From assembly GCA_051881895.1 (NCBI GenBank), contig JBJEQT010000044.1:1-18946 (forward strand): a DNA stretch of 18,946 nt, read 5' to 3'. This document shows, one piece after another, positions 8,631 through 15,633 of this stretch (within the stretch, counting starts at the first letter, position 1; every line of letters begins with the position of its first letter). The translations under genes were made by a program, and so were the position numbers. Under the pieces are notes generated by a model. It saw only the letters and a list, made by a program, of their open reading frames with translations. It was not told the origin of the DNA and did no database searches. The DNA comes from UBA3818 sp051881895. GTDB lineage: Bacteria; Bacillota; Clostridia; Oscillospirales; Ruminococcaceae.

Positions 8631-9569
8631 TTAAACCTCCCGTGCCGCCTGGGCTGCTAATACGGCAACTCCAGCGGCATTATCACTGGAAAAAACAGGG
8701 GGACAGAACACGCCGCCGAACCTGCTTTCCATCTCCTGCCGGATATAGCGGTTGGACATAACCCCTCCCGCATACAATAACGGATATTTCGGATATTGCT
8801 CCAAAAGAGCCGCGGTCATACCACAAAGAGAAGACAATAAAAAATCAAGACAATATCGTGCGATGTCCGCCGGCGGCTCCCCTTTTGCCAGCATGGAACG
8901 ACAGCGGTTTTCCACCCCGGAAAGGCTGCAATCGCAGCCCTTCATAACCGGTTTGACCGAAAAATTTTTGCTGCTCTGCTCGGCAAGAAGTTCCAGCTGT
9001 GGTCCCGCGGGAAAAGGCAGACCCAACATTTGCCCGACCCGATCTACGGCCTGTCCCGCTTTTAAATCCAGAGAGCCGGCCACTTTTTGGATATCCATTC
9101 GCACGCCGTCCGGACAAACCAGAAGCGCCTCAGAAGTGCCGCCGGAAAAATGAAATGCCAAAAACGGACCGTTCAGCCAATCCAAATGCCCTGAGCCATA
9201 AAGCGCCGCGGCAATATGCCCCTCCTGATGGGAAAACGGAAACACCGGAATCTTCAGTGCCGCTCCCATCGTTCTGGCTTGCGAATATCCCGCCAAAAAG
9301 CAGGGCATATAGGAATCTTCCCGCCGTCTCGGCTGGGTAGACACGCCGATTCCATCTAATTTAACAGACGGCTGACCATCAAATAAAAGCGCCGCCAACT
9401 CCGGCAGCTGACGCACATGCTGAAACAGCGCTTCACTTTGCCGCAGGCCAAGCATTCCTTTTTCTACAGGAAGCAGCTCCTTCTGCTGTATCAGTTTACC
9501 GGGTTTTGAATCAAAAAGCGCCATAGACGTCGTATAGTTACTGGTGTCAATTCCCAAAAACAGCCCCAT
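8631..9569 (-). CDS. TsaD/Kae1-family paralogue (peptidase M22-like, ASKHA fold)
   Basis: The 312-residue protein belongs to the TsaD/Kae1 superfamily but is not canonical TsaD. The N terminus LGIDTSNYTTSMAL replaces the usual LGIETSCDET. The metal-site motif SHQEGH is kept (the H-x3-H pair), as are AGGVMSNRYIR (compare GGVAAN) and SSDNAAGVA with the third metal ligand Asp. Other loops differ: a STQPRRREDSYMPCFLAG segment stands where TsaD has TRGPGL, and HFSGGTSEALL where it has VSGGHT. It lies 5 nt after nusB and directly before xseA. I know similar proteins from clostridial genomes in this position, usually annotated as peptidase M22 or O-sialoglycoprotein endopeptidase. Its biochemical role is unknown. 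Canonical tsaD would be expected elsewhere in the genome. Confidence 0.85.
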   Translation of the reverse strand: MGLFLGIDTSNYTTSMALFDSKPGKLIQQKELLPVEKGMLGLRQSEALFQHVRQLPELAALLFDGQPSVKLDGIGVSTQPRRREDSYMPCFLAGYSQARTMGAALKIPVFPFSHQEGHIAAALYGSGHLDWLNGPFLAFHFSGGTSEALLVCPDGVRMDIQKVAGSLDLKAGQAVDRVGQMLGLPFPAGPQLELLAEQSSKNFSVKPVMKGCDCSLSGVENRCRSMLAKGEPPADIARYCLDFLLSSLCGMTAALLEQYPKYPLLYAGGVMSNRYIRQEMESRFGGVFCPPVFSSDNAAGVAVLAAQAAREV

Positions 9570-9574
9570 TACGC

Positions 9575-9997
9575 TTATCCGTCCTTTTCCTCTTGTAAAG
9601 AGCCGCCGGCCGCGCGGGAAACAGCGCCCAGAACGCCATTGACAAACGAAGAATCTTCTTCGCCGCCGAATTTTTTCGCCAGTTCTACCGCTTCGTTGAT
9701 GGAAACACTTTCCGGAATGGATTCTTCAAATTTCATTTCATACAAAGCAAGGCGCAGTACCGCCAGTGAAACTTTGGAAATCCGGTTCTTTTTCCAGCGG
9801 GTGGCATGGTTCTCGATCAGCTGATCCAGATCCTCTATTCTTGCAATCGTGTTTTTAGCCAATGAATAAGCAAATGGGTTAATCTGCAAAGAGCGGCCTT
9901 CTACCGCGTTGGCGATGATATCATCGACCTGCTCGCCGGAAAAGGAATATTCAAAAATAATAAAAAATGCTTCTTCCCTCGCTTCACGCCTCGTCAT
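9575..9997 (-). CDS. nusB: Transcription antitermination factor NusB
   Basis: NusB binds boxA RNA with NusE (ribosomal protein S10) to support antitermination, mainly of rRNA operons. The 140 residues are all-helical in character. The start MTRREAREEAFFIIFEYSF and the conserved C-terminal stretch SINEAVELAKKFGGEEDSSFVNGVLGAV are typical; the latter is split here by a Glu-rich variation of the usual KFG motif. WKKNRISKVSLAVLRLALYEM is the other family segment. The ATG has a CGGAGG ribosome binding site about 8 nt upstream. A terminator separates it from the upstream asp23 gene, so its transcription depends on read-through or on a promoter I cannot identify clearly in the short gap. Confidence 0.95.
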   Translation of the reverse strand: MTRREAREEAFFIIFEYSFSGEQVDDIIANAVEGRSLQINPFAYSLAKNTIARIEDLDQLIENHATRWKKNRISKVSLAVLRLALYEMKFEESIPESVSINEAVELAKKFGGEEDSSFVNGVLGAVSRAAGGSLQEEKDG

Positions 9998-10033
9998 TTT
10001 ATACCTCCGATTGATCTTATTTTATGCCTGATA

Positions 10034-10065
10034 CGAAAAAGAAGCCCTCCGAGATTGGAGGGCTT
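10034..10065 (-). terminator. Intrinsic terminator after asp23
   Basis: A perfect 9-bp stem (AAGCCCTCC at 10042-10050 with GGAGGGCTT at 10057-10065) closes a 6-nt loop. On the minus strand it is followed by a T-rich tract (TCTTTTTCG). It lies 9 nt after the asp23 stop codon and before nusB. Confidence 0.85.
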
Positions 10066-10073
10066 ACGCCGCT

Positions 10074-10439
10074 TTACTGAGCCGCCTCGCCAAAGGTAAT
10101 GCCTACCACAAAAACGTTTACCTTTGCTACCACGATCCCGGTCATATTCTGCACTGCATTTTTCACGCTTTTTTGAATATTTTCAGAAACAACCGGAATT
10201 TTGGCTCCATATTTTAGATTAACATATACGTCGATAACTGCTACATCATCATTCATTTCGATATTAATCGATTTCGCAGTCTGCGATTTGGTCAGAAACT
10301 TTTTGAGGTTCACAGACGCGGGGCAATAAGCCATAGAGGCTACGCCATCGATTTCTTTCGCGGCAAAATTAGCAATTGTAGCCACAACTTCCTGAGAAAT
10401 TCTCAGATTTCCAACGGTTTCACGCTTCTCTCGTTCCAT
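10074..10439 (-). CDS. Asp23/Gls24 family envelope-stress protein
   Basis: A 121-residue protein of the Asp23/Gls24 (YqhY-like) family. In Staphylococcus aureus a member anchors near the membrane and responds to cell-envelope stress; in Bacillus YqhY sits near accBC and affects acetyl-CoA carboxylase. The segment GNLRISQEVVATIANFAAKEIDGV at residues 10-33 and the VNVFVVGITF end are typical of the family; the central region has alternating beta-rich VDVYVNLKYGAKIP. The start is ATG 10439, with an AGGAGG ribosome binding site about 8 nt upstream, rather than an upstream GTG-type start. It sits between spoIIIAH and nusB but is flanked by terminators on both sides, so it is probably its own transcript. 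Cellular role here is inferred. Confidence 0.9.
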   Translation of the reverse strand: MEREKRETVGNLRISQEVVATIANFAAKEIDGVASMAYCPASVNLKKFLTKSQTAKSINIEMNDDVAVIDVYVNLKYGAKIPVVSENIQKSVKNAVQNMTGIVVAKVNVFVVGITFGEAAQ

Positions 10440-10581
10440 CAAGATCCCTCCTGCCACCGGATTGATTTCCGGCGAAATATCATATAAAACCCAAAAGCAT
10501 TTTCAAACTGCTTTCCGTACTCCCTTTTTCGTTGTGAAACAAATTTATGCTGTCGAAAAAAGAATATCTGGATACGGATAC

Positions 10582-10609
10582 ATTATACCACAAAAAAGCA
10601 AAGACACAA
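10582..10609 (-). promoter_or_regulatory. Vegetative (sigma-A type) promoter for asp23
   Basis: On the minus strand a perfect TATAAT at 10582-10587 is preceded by TTGTGT at 10604-10609 with a 16-bp spacer. A TG lies just upstream of the -10 box (extended -10 character). It faces asp23, leaving a leader of about 135 nt. The 285-nt gap between spoIIIAH and asp23 otherwise shows only the terminator beside spoIIIAH. Confidence 0.65.
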
Positions 10610-10705
10610 CCTTATTTCCAATATTTTATCCGAAAACCCCTTTGCCCGTCAACAGAAAGAAAAGGGGAAAATAAAAAATCTTCTTGCTTTAAACTTTCAA
10701 AACAG

Positions 10706-10743
10706 AAAAAAGCCCCAAGGTACAAAGACTTTGGGGCTTTTTT
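10706..10743 (-). terminator. Intrinsic terminator at the end of spoIIIAH
   Basis: A 13-bp perfect inverted repeat, AAAAAAGCCCCAA at 10706-10718 with its complement at 10731-10743. The T-runs on both strands would let it work in either direction. It begins at the spoIIIAH stop codon and should end the spoIIIAC-AH transcript. Confidence 0.88.
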
Positions 10744-11303
10744 TATTGAGCTTCGGTGATGGATATATTTTCTTCCAGCGCACCAGTCTCGGCAATCAGA
10801 ATATCTTTGATCTGTGCGACTTCCTCTTTCAGCAATCCATTGGTCTTTACAATCACGTCAACCCGGTCTCCGTCGATATATACCATACAGTCGGAAAAGC
10901 CTTTTGCCTTGATCATATTCTCAATTTTCCCTTCCGTTTCAATCGCTTCGGCTACTCCTGCGGCTTTAACGGCCAACTGGGATTTCTGCTCATCGCTTAA
11001 AGAACTGTCCTGAAACATTTGCGTTAAAGTGTCGATTGCGCTATCCCGCGACTGCTGCCTGGTCAAGCGTGCCTCACTGAAAAAAGAACTGCCCGCCGCA
11101 TTTACCTCCAGATCGCCGTTTTCTTCGCCGGCATTGGCATCGACATATTGCGCGTCCCCATAGTTTTTCCCCGCCTCCAGCTGATCGGTAATCGTTAAGC
11201 CGCCATCTTTTCCGCCAAAAGTCCAGTTGAGATAGACCGCAATTCCCAAAACCAAAACCAGAGCGGCCAGAATAATATGTCTTTTTCCTAAAATCATGTT
11301 CAT
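10743..11303 (-). CDS. spoIIIAH: Stage III sporulation protein AH
   Basis: SpoIIIAH sits in the mother-cell membrane and, with forespore SpoIIQ, forms the channel or feeding tube across the two membranes of the engulfed forespore. The 186 residues have one N-terminal membrane segment, about residues 8-27 (IILAALVLVLGIAVYLNW). A linker and then the YscJ/FliF-like ring-building domain follow, from about residue 75 on. The conserved TRQQSRDSAIDTLTQM and KAKGFSDCMVYIDGDRVDVIV segments are present. The ATG has GGAGG about 8 nt upstream. It is the last gene of the operon, 24 nt after spoIIIAG, followed by a strong terminator. The reading frame is intact. Confidence 0.95.
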   Translation of the reverse strand: MNMILGKRHIILAALVLVLGIAVYLNWTFGGKDGGLTITDQLEAGKNYGDAQYVDANAGEENGDLEVNAAGSSFFSEARLTRQQSRDSAIDTLTQMFQDSSLSDEQKSQLAVKAAGVAEAIETEGKIENMIKAKGFSDCMVYIDGDRVDVIVKTNGLLKEEVAQIKDILIAETGALEENISITEAQ

Positions 11304-11327
11304 GAAAGTTTCCTCCGTTCCATTCGT

Positions 11328-11918
11328 TTATTTTAAGGGCTTTGTCAGCTGCGCGACATACACCCGGTTAGATGAGATTCCCAACGCGCAGGTAACCGCA
11401 TTTACTACCTGCTCGTTGACCTGGGCGCTGCCCGCCCCTTCGCATACAATAACGACTCCCTGCACCGTCGGTTCCAACTGCTTTTGAATCAGTGGCTGCT
11501 CTTCGCCGTTTTTGTTGACCAATATGTATTTTTGTTCACTGTTATCCTTTTCCCGCAGCGTTTTCACGCCTTCGCTGTCGTAGTCTTTTGTCGTGTCTGT
11601 GTTTCGGATTTCCTCCTGCAGATACACATACTCTGCCCCGCTTTCCAGCGTAACCCATACCTGCGCTTCCCCCACTCCCTGGATACTGCTGACCAGATTA
11701 TGTATTTTCTCTTCTGTTTGTTTGCAAAAGGTCTCATTGTCAATAGAAACAGATACCGCATCCTGCGGTGTTTTTGTATTTTGCGGCAAAATTTCAGAAA
11801 GCATAATCAGCAGAATCCCAATCATTCCAATCAGAACAATCCATTTTATCTTTTTATCCGTATTGAAAATAGAAACCGTTTTTTTCCATATTTCCAGTGC
11901 TTTTTCTTTTCCGTTCAC
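11328..11918 (-). CDS. spoIIIAG: Stage III sporulation protein AG
   Basis: SpoIIIAG forms the large ring of the SpoIIIA-SpoIIQ complex in the mother-cell membrane during engulfment. The 196 residues show one N-terminal membrane segment, about residues 26-44 (WIVLIGMIGILLIMLSEIL). The ring-building motif region includes IQGVGEAQVWVTLESGAEYVY and later VQGVVIVCEGAGSAQV, both typical of the family. The variable part in between is rich in D, E and K. The start is a GTG at 11918 that overlaps the spoIIIAF stop by 4 bases (GTGA), so the pair is translationally coupled. No defect is visible. Confidence 0.94.
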   Translation of the reverse strand: MNGKEKALEIWKKTVSIFNTDKKIKWIVLIGMIGILLIMLSEILPQNTKTPQDAVSVSIDNETFCKQTEEKIHNLVSSIQGVGEAQVWVTLESGAEYVYLQEEIRNTDTTKDYDSEGVKTLREKDNSEQKYILVNKNGEEQPLIQKQLEPTVQGVVIVCEGAGSAQVNEQVVNAVTCALGISSNRVYVAQLTKPLK

Positions 11919-12403
11919 GACGTTTCCTCGCTTTCTGCCAAAATTTCAGGAGTAATGCCTGTTTGCCCCTGAATGACTTGTGAGATTTCTTCCTTATTTG
12001 AAACAGTTTCCTCCAATCGGATTGTGATACTGTTAATGTATATGTTGTCATTTTCCCCAACATGTACGCTTACGCTGATTTCTTTCGGAAAAATCTGTCG
12101 GTCTGATAGAATTTTCTCCACGATCTTGCGAACATTGCTGCTAAAACCGTTGGCTGTTTGTCGGAGGATTTCCTCTGAAAGGCGATCCGTTGTCTGTTCT
12201 GCAAACGCCATGACAGGCTCAAAATCCTGGTTCTGAAAAGACAATCCCTGTGAAAAGGGAGCCATAATACAGCAAACGAAAAACAGACCAATGACGCAGC
12301 GAAGCGCTTTTTGTACCCTTCCCTCCGGCGCCGCCAGCTGCGCGACTGAGGCAGCAACAGCTGCAGCGCATACTGCAGCCGCCCAAATGCGTATGATACT
12401 CAA
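11915..12403 (-). CDS. spoIIIAF: Stage III sporulation protein AF
   Basis: SpoIIIAF is a small membrane protein of the SpoIIIA complex with a cytoplasm- or intermembrane-facing ring-like domain. The 162 residues contain two N-terminal membrane segments (about 5-25 and 35-55, including CVIGLFFVCCIMAPF). A soluble part follows with NIYINSITIRLEE and QVIQGQTGITPEIL, which fit the family's C terminus. The start is TTG at 12403, overlapping the spoIIIAE stop (TTGA), so its translation likely depends on ribosomes finishing spoIIIAE. That matters because spoIIIAE carries an internal stop; polar effects on this gene would be expected. Confidence 0.92.
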   Translation of the reverse strand: MSIIRIWAAAVCAAAVAASVAQLAAPEGRVQKALRCVIGLFFVCCIMAPFSQGLSFQNQDFEPVMAFAEQTTDRLSEEILRQTANGFSSNVRKIVEKILSDRQIFPKEISVSVHVGENDNIYINSITIRLEETVSNKEEISQVIQGQTGITPEILAESEETS

Positions 12404-13554
12404 TACGATCCTCCCATTCCTACAATCAGCATAACTGTGGTTGAAATAATAAACAAAAGCCCAAACAGTAAGGTAATAGACATTAAAAGCCCCAGCGCGG
12501 AGGCTGTTCCTTCCAGCACTTTAGACAAGGTCCCCGCTCCAACCAACTGGCTCACCAGCGCGGCAGCCTGCATTGCCAGATACCAGCAAATGATTTCGAC
12601 AAGAAGAGGCAGGAAAGTAAAGGCCGCAATGAAAATCCCATATGCGCCTACACAGGTGCGCAGCAGTTTTAAACACGCTTGTGCTGTCACCAGTGCGTCG
12701 GATAAAGCACTGCCGATTACCGGCACAAAACTGCTTGTGACAAATTTGGCAGTTTTGAGCGTCACCGTGTCTGCGCTGACCGCCACCATGCTTTGGACGC
12801 TCAAAATCCCCACATATACGGTTAAAAGCAGTCCCAGTGCCCAATTCACGAATTTTTTCACAGTTTTGCCGATTTGGTCCAAATGCAATTCTGGCGCAAT
12901 GGCCGCCGTAAAGCAAAACGCCAGAAATACGCCGATGAAAGGTACCAGGATTTGAGAAGCCGCCTGCCCGACTACCTGAGAGGTCCCGAACAGCAAGAGA
13001 TGATAAATGCCGGCAGAAACTGGCTGGCCTCCAGCGGTTAAAATCCCGCAGAAAACCGGAATAAAACCATTCATAAACTGGGAACTCTGCAAGATAGTCT
13101 GAGAGGTTTTTTGGATACAGTCCGTCACCGGCTCCAGAACGGCTGCGACCACACATAAAACAGCTACGCCGCTGAACACCTTGTCCAATCCTTTGGCATT
13201 AAACCCAACTTTCAGCGCGTCCATTGCAGCGCAAATCAGGATAATTGCAATCAGCGTTCCCAACAATAAAAGCGGCGTATGGATTTTTTGAGAAAACACT
13301 TCCCTGCATACGTTCCACAGCTGGGCAGGTGTCAACGACAAAAGCTACCGATAATCCAACTGCTGCAGATCCAGCTGTGCCATGATTTCTTTCGCCTCTT
13401 CAGGAGCCTGCTCTGTCAACTCCTGTGCGCCCGATGCTTCTATCTGTCCCTGAAGATTTTGCTCTGCCGTTTCATCCGGTGTTTCCTGCGCCCAGGCAAT
13501 GCCGGGAACCCAAAGAAGGCAAAGCAAAAGCAAGCTTATCATTCTATGTCCCAT
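12400..13554 (-). pseudogene. spoIIIAE: Stage III sporulation protein AE, interrupted by an in-frame amber codon
   Basis: SpoIIIAE is a polytopic mother-cell membrane protein of the SpoIIIA channel complex. The reading frame from ATG 13554 encodes a signal peptide (MGHRMISLLLLCLLWVPGIA) and an acidic region, then meets TAG at 13345-13347, codon 70. The same frame continues at once with LLSLTPAQLW and runs 314 codons to 12400 with the family's membrane segments. The total of about 384 codons matches the usual length near 400. The stop falls in the family's LDF-x-x-LLSLSP-like region, so both halves belong to one ancestral gene. Translation could restart at TTG 13341, giving a 313-residue protein without signal peptide. 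TAG ends at least four other genes here, so it is a normal stop codon. Could also be a sequencing error. Confidence 0.85.
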
Positions 13555-13565
13555 TTTTCTTCCCT

Positions 13566-13964
13566 TTATATTGCAATCAGCTGTTTTACAATTTCCAACA
13601 ATTTTCCGAACAACGGCAGTCCCAAAGAAAGTACGGTGATCTTACCCGCCAATTCCAGCTTAGAGCTGATTGCCGTTTCGCCGGCATCACGACAGGCATC
13701 GCTGGCCAGCTGTGTCAGATAGCAGACCCCGAGGCTTTTTGTCAAAATGACGATGTACTCCAAAGACAAGCTGGCCTTGGATAACATTGCTTTCAACGCA
13801 TCGAAAATCGGCAGCAACTGTGAACACAGCATTCCAATCACCAAAATTCCCACTGCCAACGATACAAACACCGCATACTCCGGTTTATACTGCCTTAACA
13901 ATACCGCAATCACCATACCGACCAGTCCAATGCCGATGATACCGACCCATTCCATTCCAATCAC
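13566..13964 (-). CDS. spoIIIAD: Stage III sporulation protein AD
   Basis: A 132-residue, highly hydrophobic component of the SpoIIIA complex. It has about four membrane segments, beginning VGIIGIGLVGMVIAVLL near residue 7. The conserved ASDACRDAGETAISSKLELAGK motif near residues 88-109 matches the family's KDAG-x-AIASKIELAGK. I kept the GTG start at 13964, which overlaps the spoIIIAC stop (GTGA) and aligns in length with Bacillus SpoIIIAD. An ATG at 13955, three codons in, is a possible alternative. It lies 11 nt upstream of spoIIIAE. The frame is intact. Confidence 0.93.
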   Translation of the reverse strand: MIGMEWVGIIGIGLVGMVIAVLLRQYKPEYAVFVSLAVGILVIGMLCSQLLPIFDALKAMLSKASLSLEYIVILTKSLGVCYLTQLASDACRDAGETAISSKLELAGKITVLSLGLPLFGKLLEIVKQLIAI

Positions 13965-14158
13965 CCCAGTCCAAAAATGGTTTTTACCGTTTCAAACAAG
14001 GTATTGATCTCGTTAATAATCATCATCAAAACAACAATCAGCCCTGCCAATGTTGTCATCATCGCCTGTTCTTCCCGGCCAGATCGGATCAGAACCTGGT
14101 TGAGTACCGCCACAATAATCCCAATGGCGGCGATTTTAAAAATCAAATCCACATCCAT
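13961..14158 (-). CDS. spoIIIAC: Stage III sporulation protein AC
   Basis: A 65-residue protein with two membrane helices, the smallest SpoIIIA component. MDVDLIFKIAAIGIIVAVLN begins the protein and GREEQAMMTTLAGLIVVLMM forms the second helix, both typical. I chose the ATG at 14158, because AAGGAGG lies 8 nt upstream and this gives the standard family length. The frame stays open another 40 codons upstream to 14278, but that extension has no family similarity. Its stop overlaps the spoIIIAD start. No spoIIIAB gene precedes it; unrelated genes do, behind a terminator, so it needs its own promoter. Confidence 0.94.
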   Translation of the reverse strand: MDVDLIFKIAAIGIIVAVLNQVLIRSGREEQAMMTTLAGLIVVLMMIINEINTLFETVKTIFGLG

Positions 14159-14245
14159 CTTTTTCCCTCCTTTTTCTTCCACTACAGCGCTGATACAAAC
14201 ATCCGCCGCACGGTATCCTGCCTGCACTTTTGGGAACAGGAAGGG

Positions 14246-14315
14246 CCGCATGCGGATGCATCTGTTCATGCGCATCATCCTTTTAACTTGTCCTATGCAC
14301 TATAAATATGCCTGT
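14246..14315 (-). promoter_or_regulatory. Candidate sporulation-type promoter and palindrome cluster upstream of spoIIIAC
   Basis: The 240-nt gap between the DUF362 gene and spoIIIAC holds a terminator, then a GCATATTT element (14304-14311 on the minus strand) that fits the -35 consensus of sigma-E (the mother-cell sigma factor). No matching CATACAAT-like -10 box stands at the expected 13-15 nt, so the call is weak. Just downstream are three palindromes: CCGCATGCGG (14246-14255), GATGCATC (14255-14262) and ATGCGCAT (14268-14275). They could be an operator or simply composition. Confidence 0.25.
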
Positions 14316-14340
14316 CCTTTGGTTTTGAGAACTGATGATA

Positions 14341-14384
14341 AAAAAGAAAAAGGCTTTTGAGAAAATACTTCTCAAAAGCCTTTT
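14341..14384 (-). terminator. Intrinsic terminator after the DUF362/ferredoxin gene
   Basis: A perfect 16-bp stem (14348-14363 with 14369-14384) encloses a 5-nt loop. On the minus strand it is followed by a T-rich tract (TCTTTTTCTTTTT). It lies 15 nt after the stop codon at 14399 and insulates spoIIIAC from upstream transcription. Confidence 0.9.
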
Positions 14385-14398
14385 AAAATGCCAAATGA

Positions 14399-15532
14399 CT
14401 ATTTTACAGTGATCAGCTCATATTCACGGGTGCCGAGACCGATTTTTTCCGCATGCTCCAGACAGGTGCGCCATTCCGATTCCGGTGTGGAGTTGGTGAA
14501 ATGGTCGTGGTGATCTACAAAATCCGGTTTGGCCATATTCCGTGCCAGCTGTCCGTCGGGAAGCGGCGCTGCCGCCAGGCAGGCGTCTACGCAGGCCTGA
14601 TCCAACGCCAATGGATCAAACGAGGCAAACATGCCGATGTTCGGCAAAATCGGTGCATCGTTTTCACAATGGCAGTCGCAGTTCGGAGACACATCTACCA
14701 CCAGAGAAATATGGAAACAGGGTCTTCCATCGACAACCGCTTTGGTGTATTCCGCCATACGGCAGTTTAAATCGGAAAGTGCGGCGCTGCTGTCAAAAGC
14801 AATCGCATCGAAATTACAGGCGCCAAGACAGCGGCCGCATCCGACGCAGTGATTCTGATCCACTCTCATTTTCTTGCTGCTTTCGTCAAATACCAGTCCA
14901 CGATTGGCGCATTCCTGCTGACACCGGCGGCATCCGCGGCACTTTTCAGAATCGATGCTGGGGTTCCCGTCTTTATGCTGGTCTTTCTTTCCGGCGCGGG
15001 ACCCGCAGCCCATACCGATATTTTTAATTGCTCCGCCGAATCCGGTCATTTCATGTCCCTTAAAATGAGTCAGGCTGATGAATACGTCCGCGTCCATAAT
15101 AGCCCGTCCGATTTTAGCCTCTTTGATGTATTCTCCCCCTTGCACCGGAACTGCCACATCGTCTGTCCCCTTCAATCCGTCTCCAATCAGGATAGGACAA
15201 CCGACCGTCAAAGGTGTAAATCCGTTTTCCCAGGCACAGTACAGATGCTCCAAGGCATTTTTGCGGCTTCCGGGATATAACGTATTGCAATCGGTCAAAA
15301 AAGGATGACCGCCCAGCTCCTTCACCACATCCGCCACGGCTTTGGCGTAATTGGGGCGCAGAAAACTGATGTTTCCCAGCTCGCCGAAATGCATTTTAAT
15401 GGCCGCGAACTTTCCGTCCATGTCGATTTGGCCGATTCCTGCCGCGCGAATCAGCTTTTTCAGTTTGGCAGGCAGCCCGTCGCCAAAAGCAACGGTGTGA
15501 AAGTCAGTAAAATAGACTTTTGCTTTTTCCAT
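14399..15532 (-). CDS. DUF362 domain protein with two 4Fe-4S ferredoxin motifs
   Basis: A 377-residue iron-sulfur protein of unknown function. The N-terminal DUF362 domain (about residues 1-190) includes the typical IKMHFGELGN near 45-54 and FISLTHFKGHEMTGFGGAIKNIGMG near 151-175. Two [4Fe-4S] motifs follow, with cysteines at 198, 201, 204, 208 and at 229, 232, 235, 239. A C-terminal extension with SPNCDCHCENDAP and ASFDPLALDQACVD completes it. I chose the ATG at 15532, with GGGAGG about 8 nt before it, over an in-frame start at 15547. A MerR-type promoter precedes it and a terminator follows, so it is probably a single-gene unit under metal or stress control. It ends in TAG. An electron-transfer role is inferred from the clusters. 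Confidence 0.9.
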   Translation of the reverse strand: MEKAKVYFTDFHTVAFGDGLPAKLKKLIRAAGIGQIDMDGKFAAIKMHFGELGNISFLRPNYAKAVADVVKELGGHPFLTDCNTLYPGSRKNALEHLYCAWENGFTPLTVGCPILIGDGLKGTDDVAVPVQGGEYIKEAKIGRAIMDADVFISLTHFKGHEMTGFGGAIKNIGMGCGSRAGKKDQHKDGNPSIDSEKCRGCRRCQQECANRGLVFDESSKKMRVDQNHCVGCGRCLGACNFDAIAFDSSAALSDLNCRMAEYTKAVVDGRPCFHISLVVDVSPNCDCHCENDAPILPNIGMFASFDPLALDQACVDACLAAAPLPDGQLARNMAKPDFVDHHDHFTNSTPESEWRTCLEHAEKIGLGTREYELITVK

Positions 15533-15602
15533 GATATTTCCTCCCATGTTTTCAGGCCGCCGGTCTATATGCTACGCCGGCCATATCTTCATTTATAACT
15601 TT

Positions 15603-15633
15603 ATCATATGACATAGAGTCAACTCCATGTCAA
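15603..15633 (-). promoter_or_regulatory. MerR-type promoter and operator for the DUF362 gene
   Basis: On the minus strand TTGACA (15628-15633) and TATGAT (15603-15608) are separated by 19 bp, the lengthened spacer typical of MerR-family targets. The spacer contains an inverted repeat: GACATAGAGT (15610-15619) and ACTCCATGTC (15622-15631), matching at 9 of 10 positions around a 2-nt centre. The GAGT-CA-ACTC core is like MerR-family operators. The leader of about 65 nt before the ATG also has a GC-rich inverted repeat around 15555-15582. No MerR regulator gene lies in the window. Confidence 0.8.

Noticed and set aside
11484..11972. Long plus-strand open frame opposite spoIIIAG/AF
   Set aside because: It is antisense to two well-supported genes, has unnatural composition (runs of F, C, N, H) and no ribosome binding site or family motif.
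12521..13156. 211-codon minus-strand open frame inside spoIIIAE
   Set aside because: It is a shifted-frame shadow of spoIIIAE with no family similarity; spoIIIAE's own membrane segments lie in the other frame.
13345..13554. A separate small secreted protein of 69 residues upstream of spoIIIAE
   Set aside because: It is in the same frame as the rest of spoIIIAE, the join restores a conserved family region, and SpoIIIAE normally starts with such a signal peptide.
12400..13554. Genome-wide TAG reassignment (for example to pyrrolysine) to explain the amber in spoIIIAE
   Set aside because: TAG ends xseB, the PAP2-like gene, the DUF362 gene and the methyltransferase gene at plausible C termini, so it works as a normal stop here; site-specific read-through is not excluded.
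14159..14278. In-frame N-terminal extension of spoIIIAC by 40 codons, beginning MMRMNRCIRM
   Set aside because: It has no family similarity, SpoIIIAC is normally about 65 residues, and a strong AAGGAGG site precedes the internal ATG at 14158.
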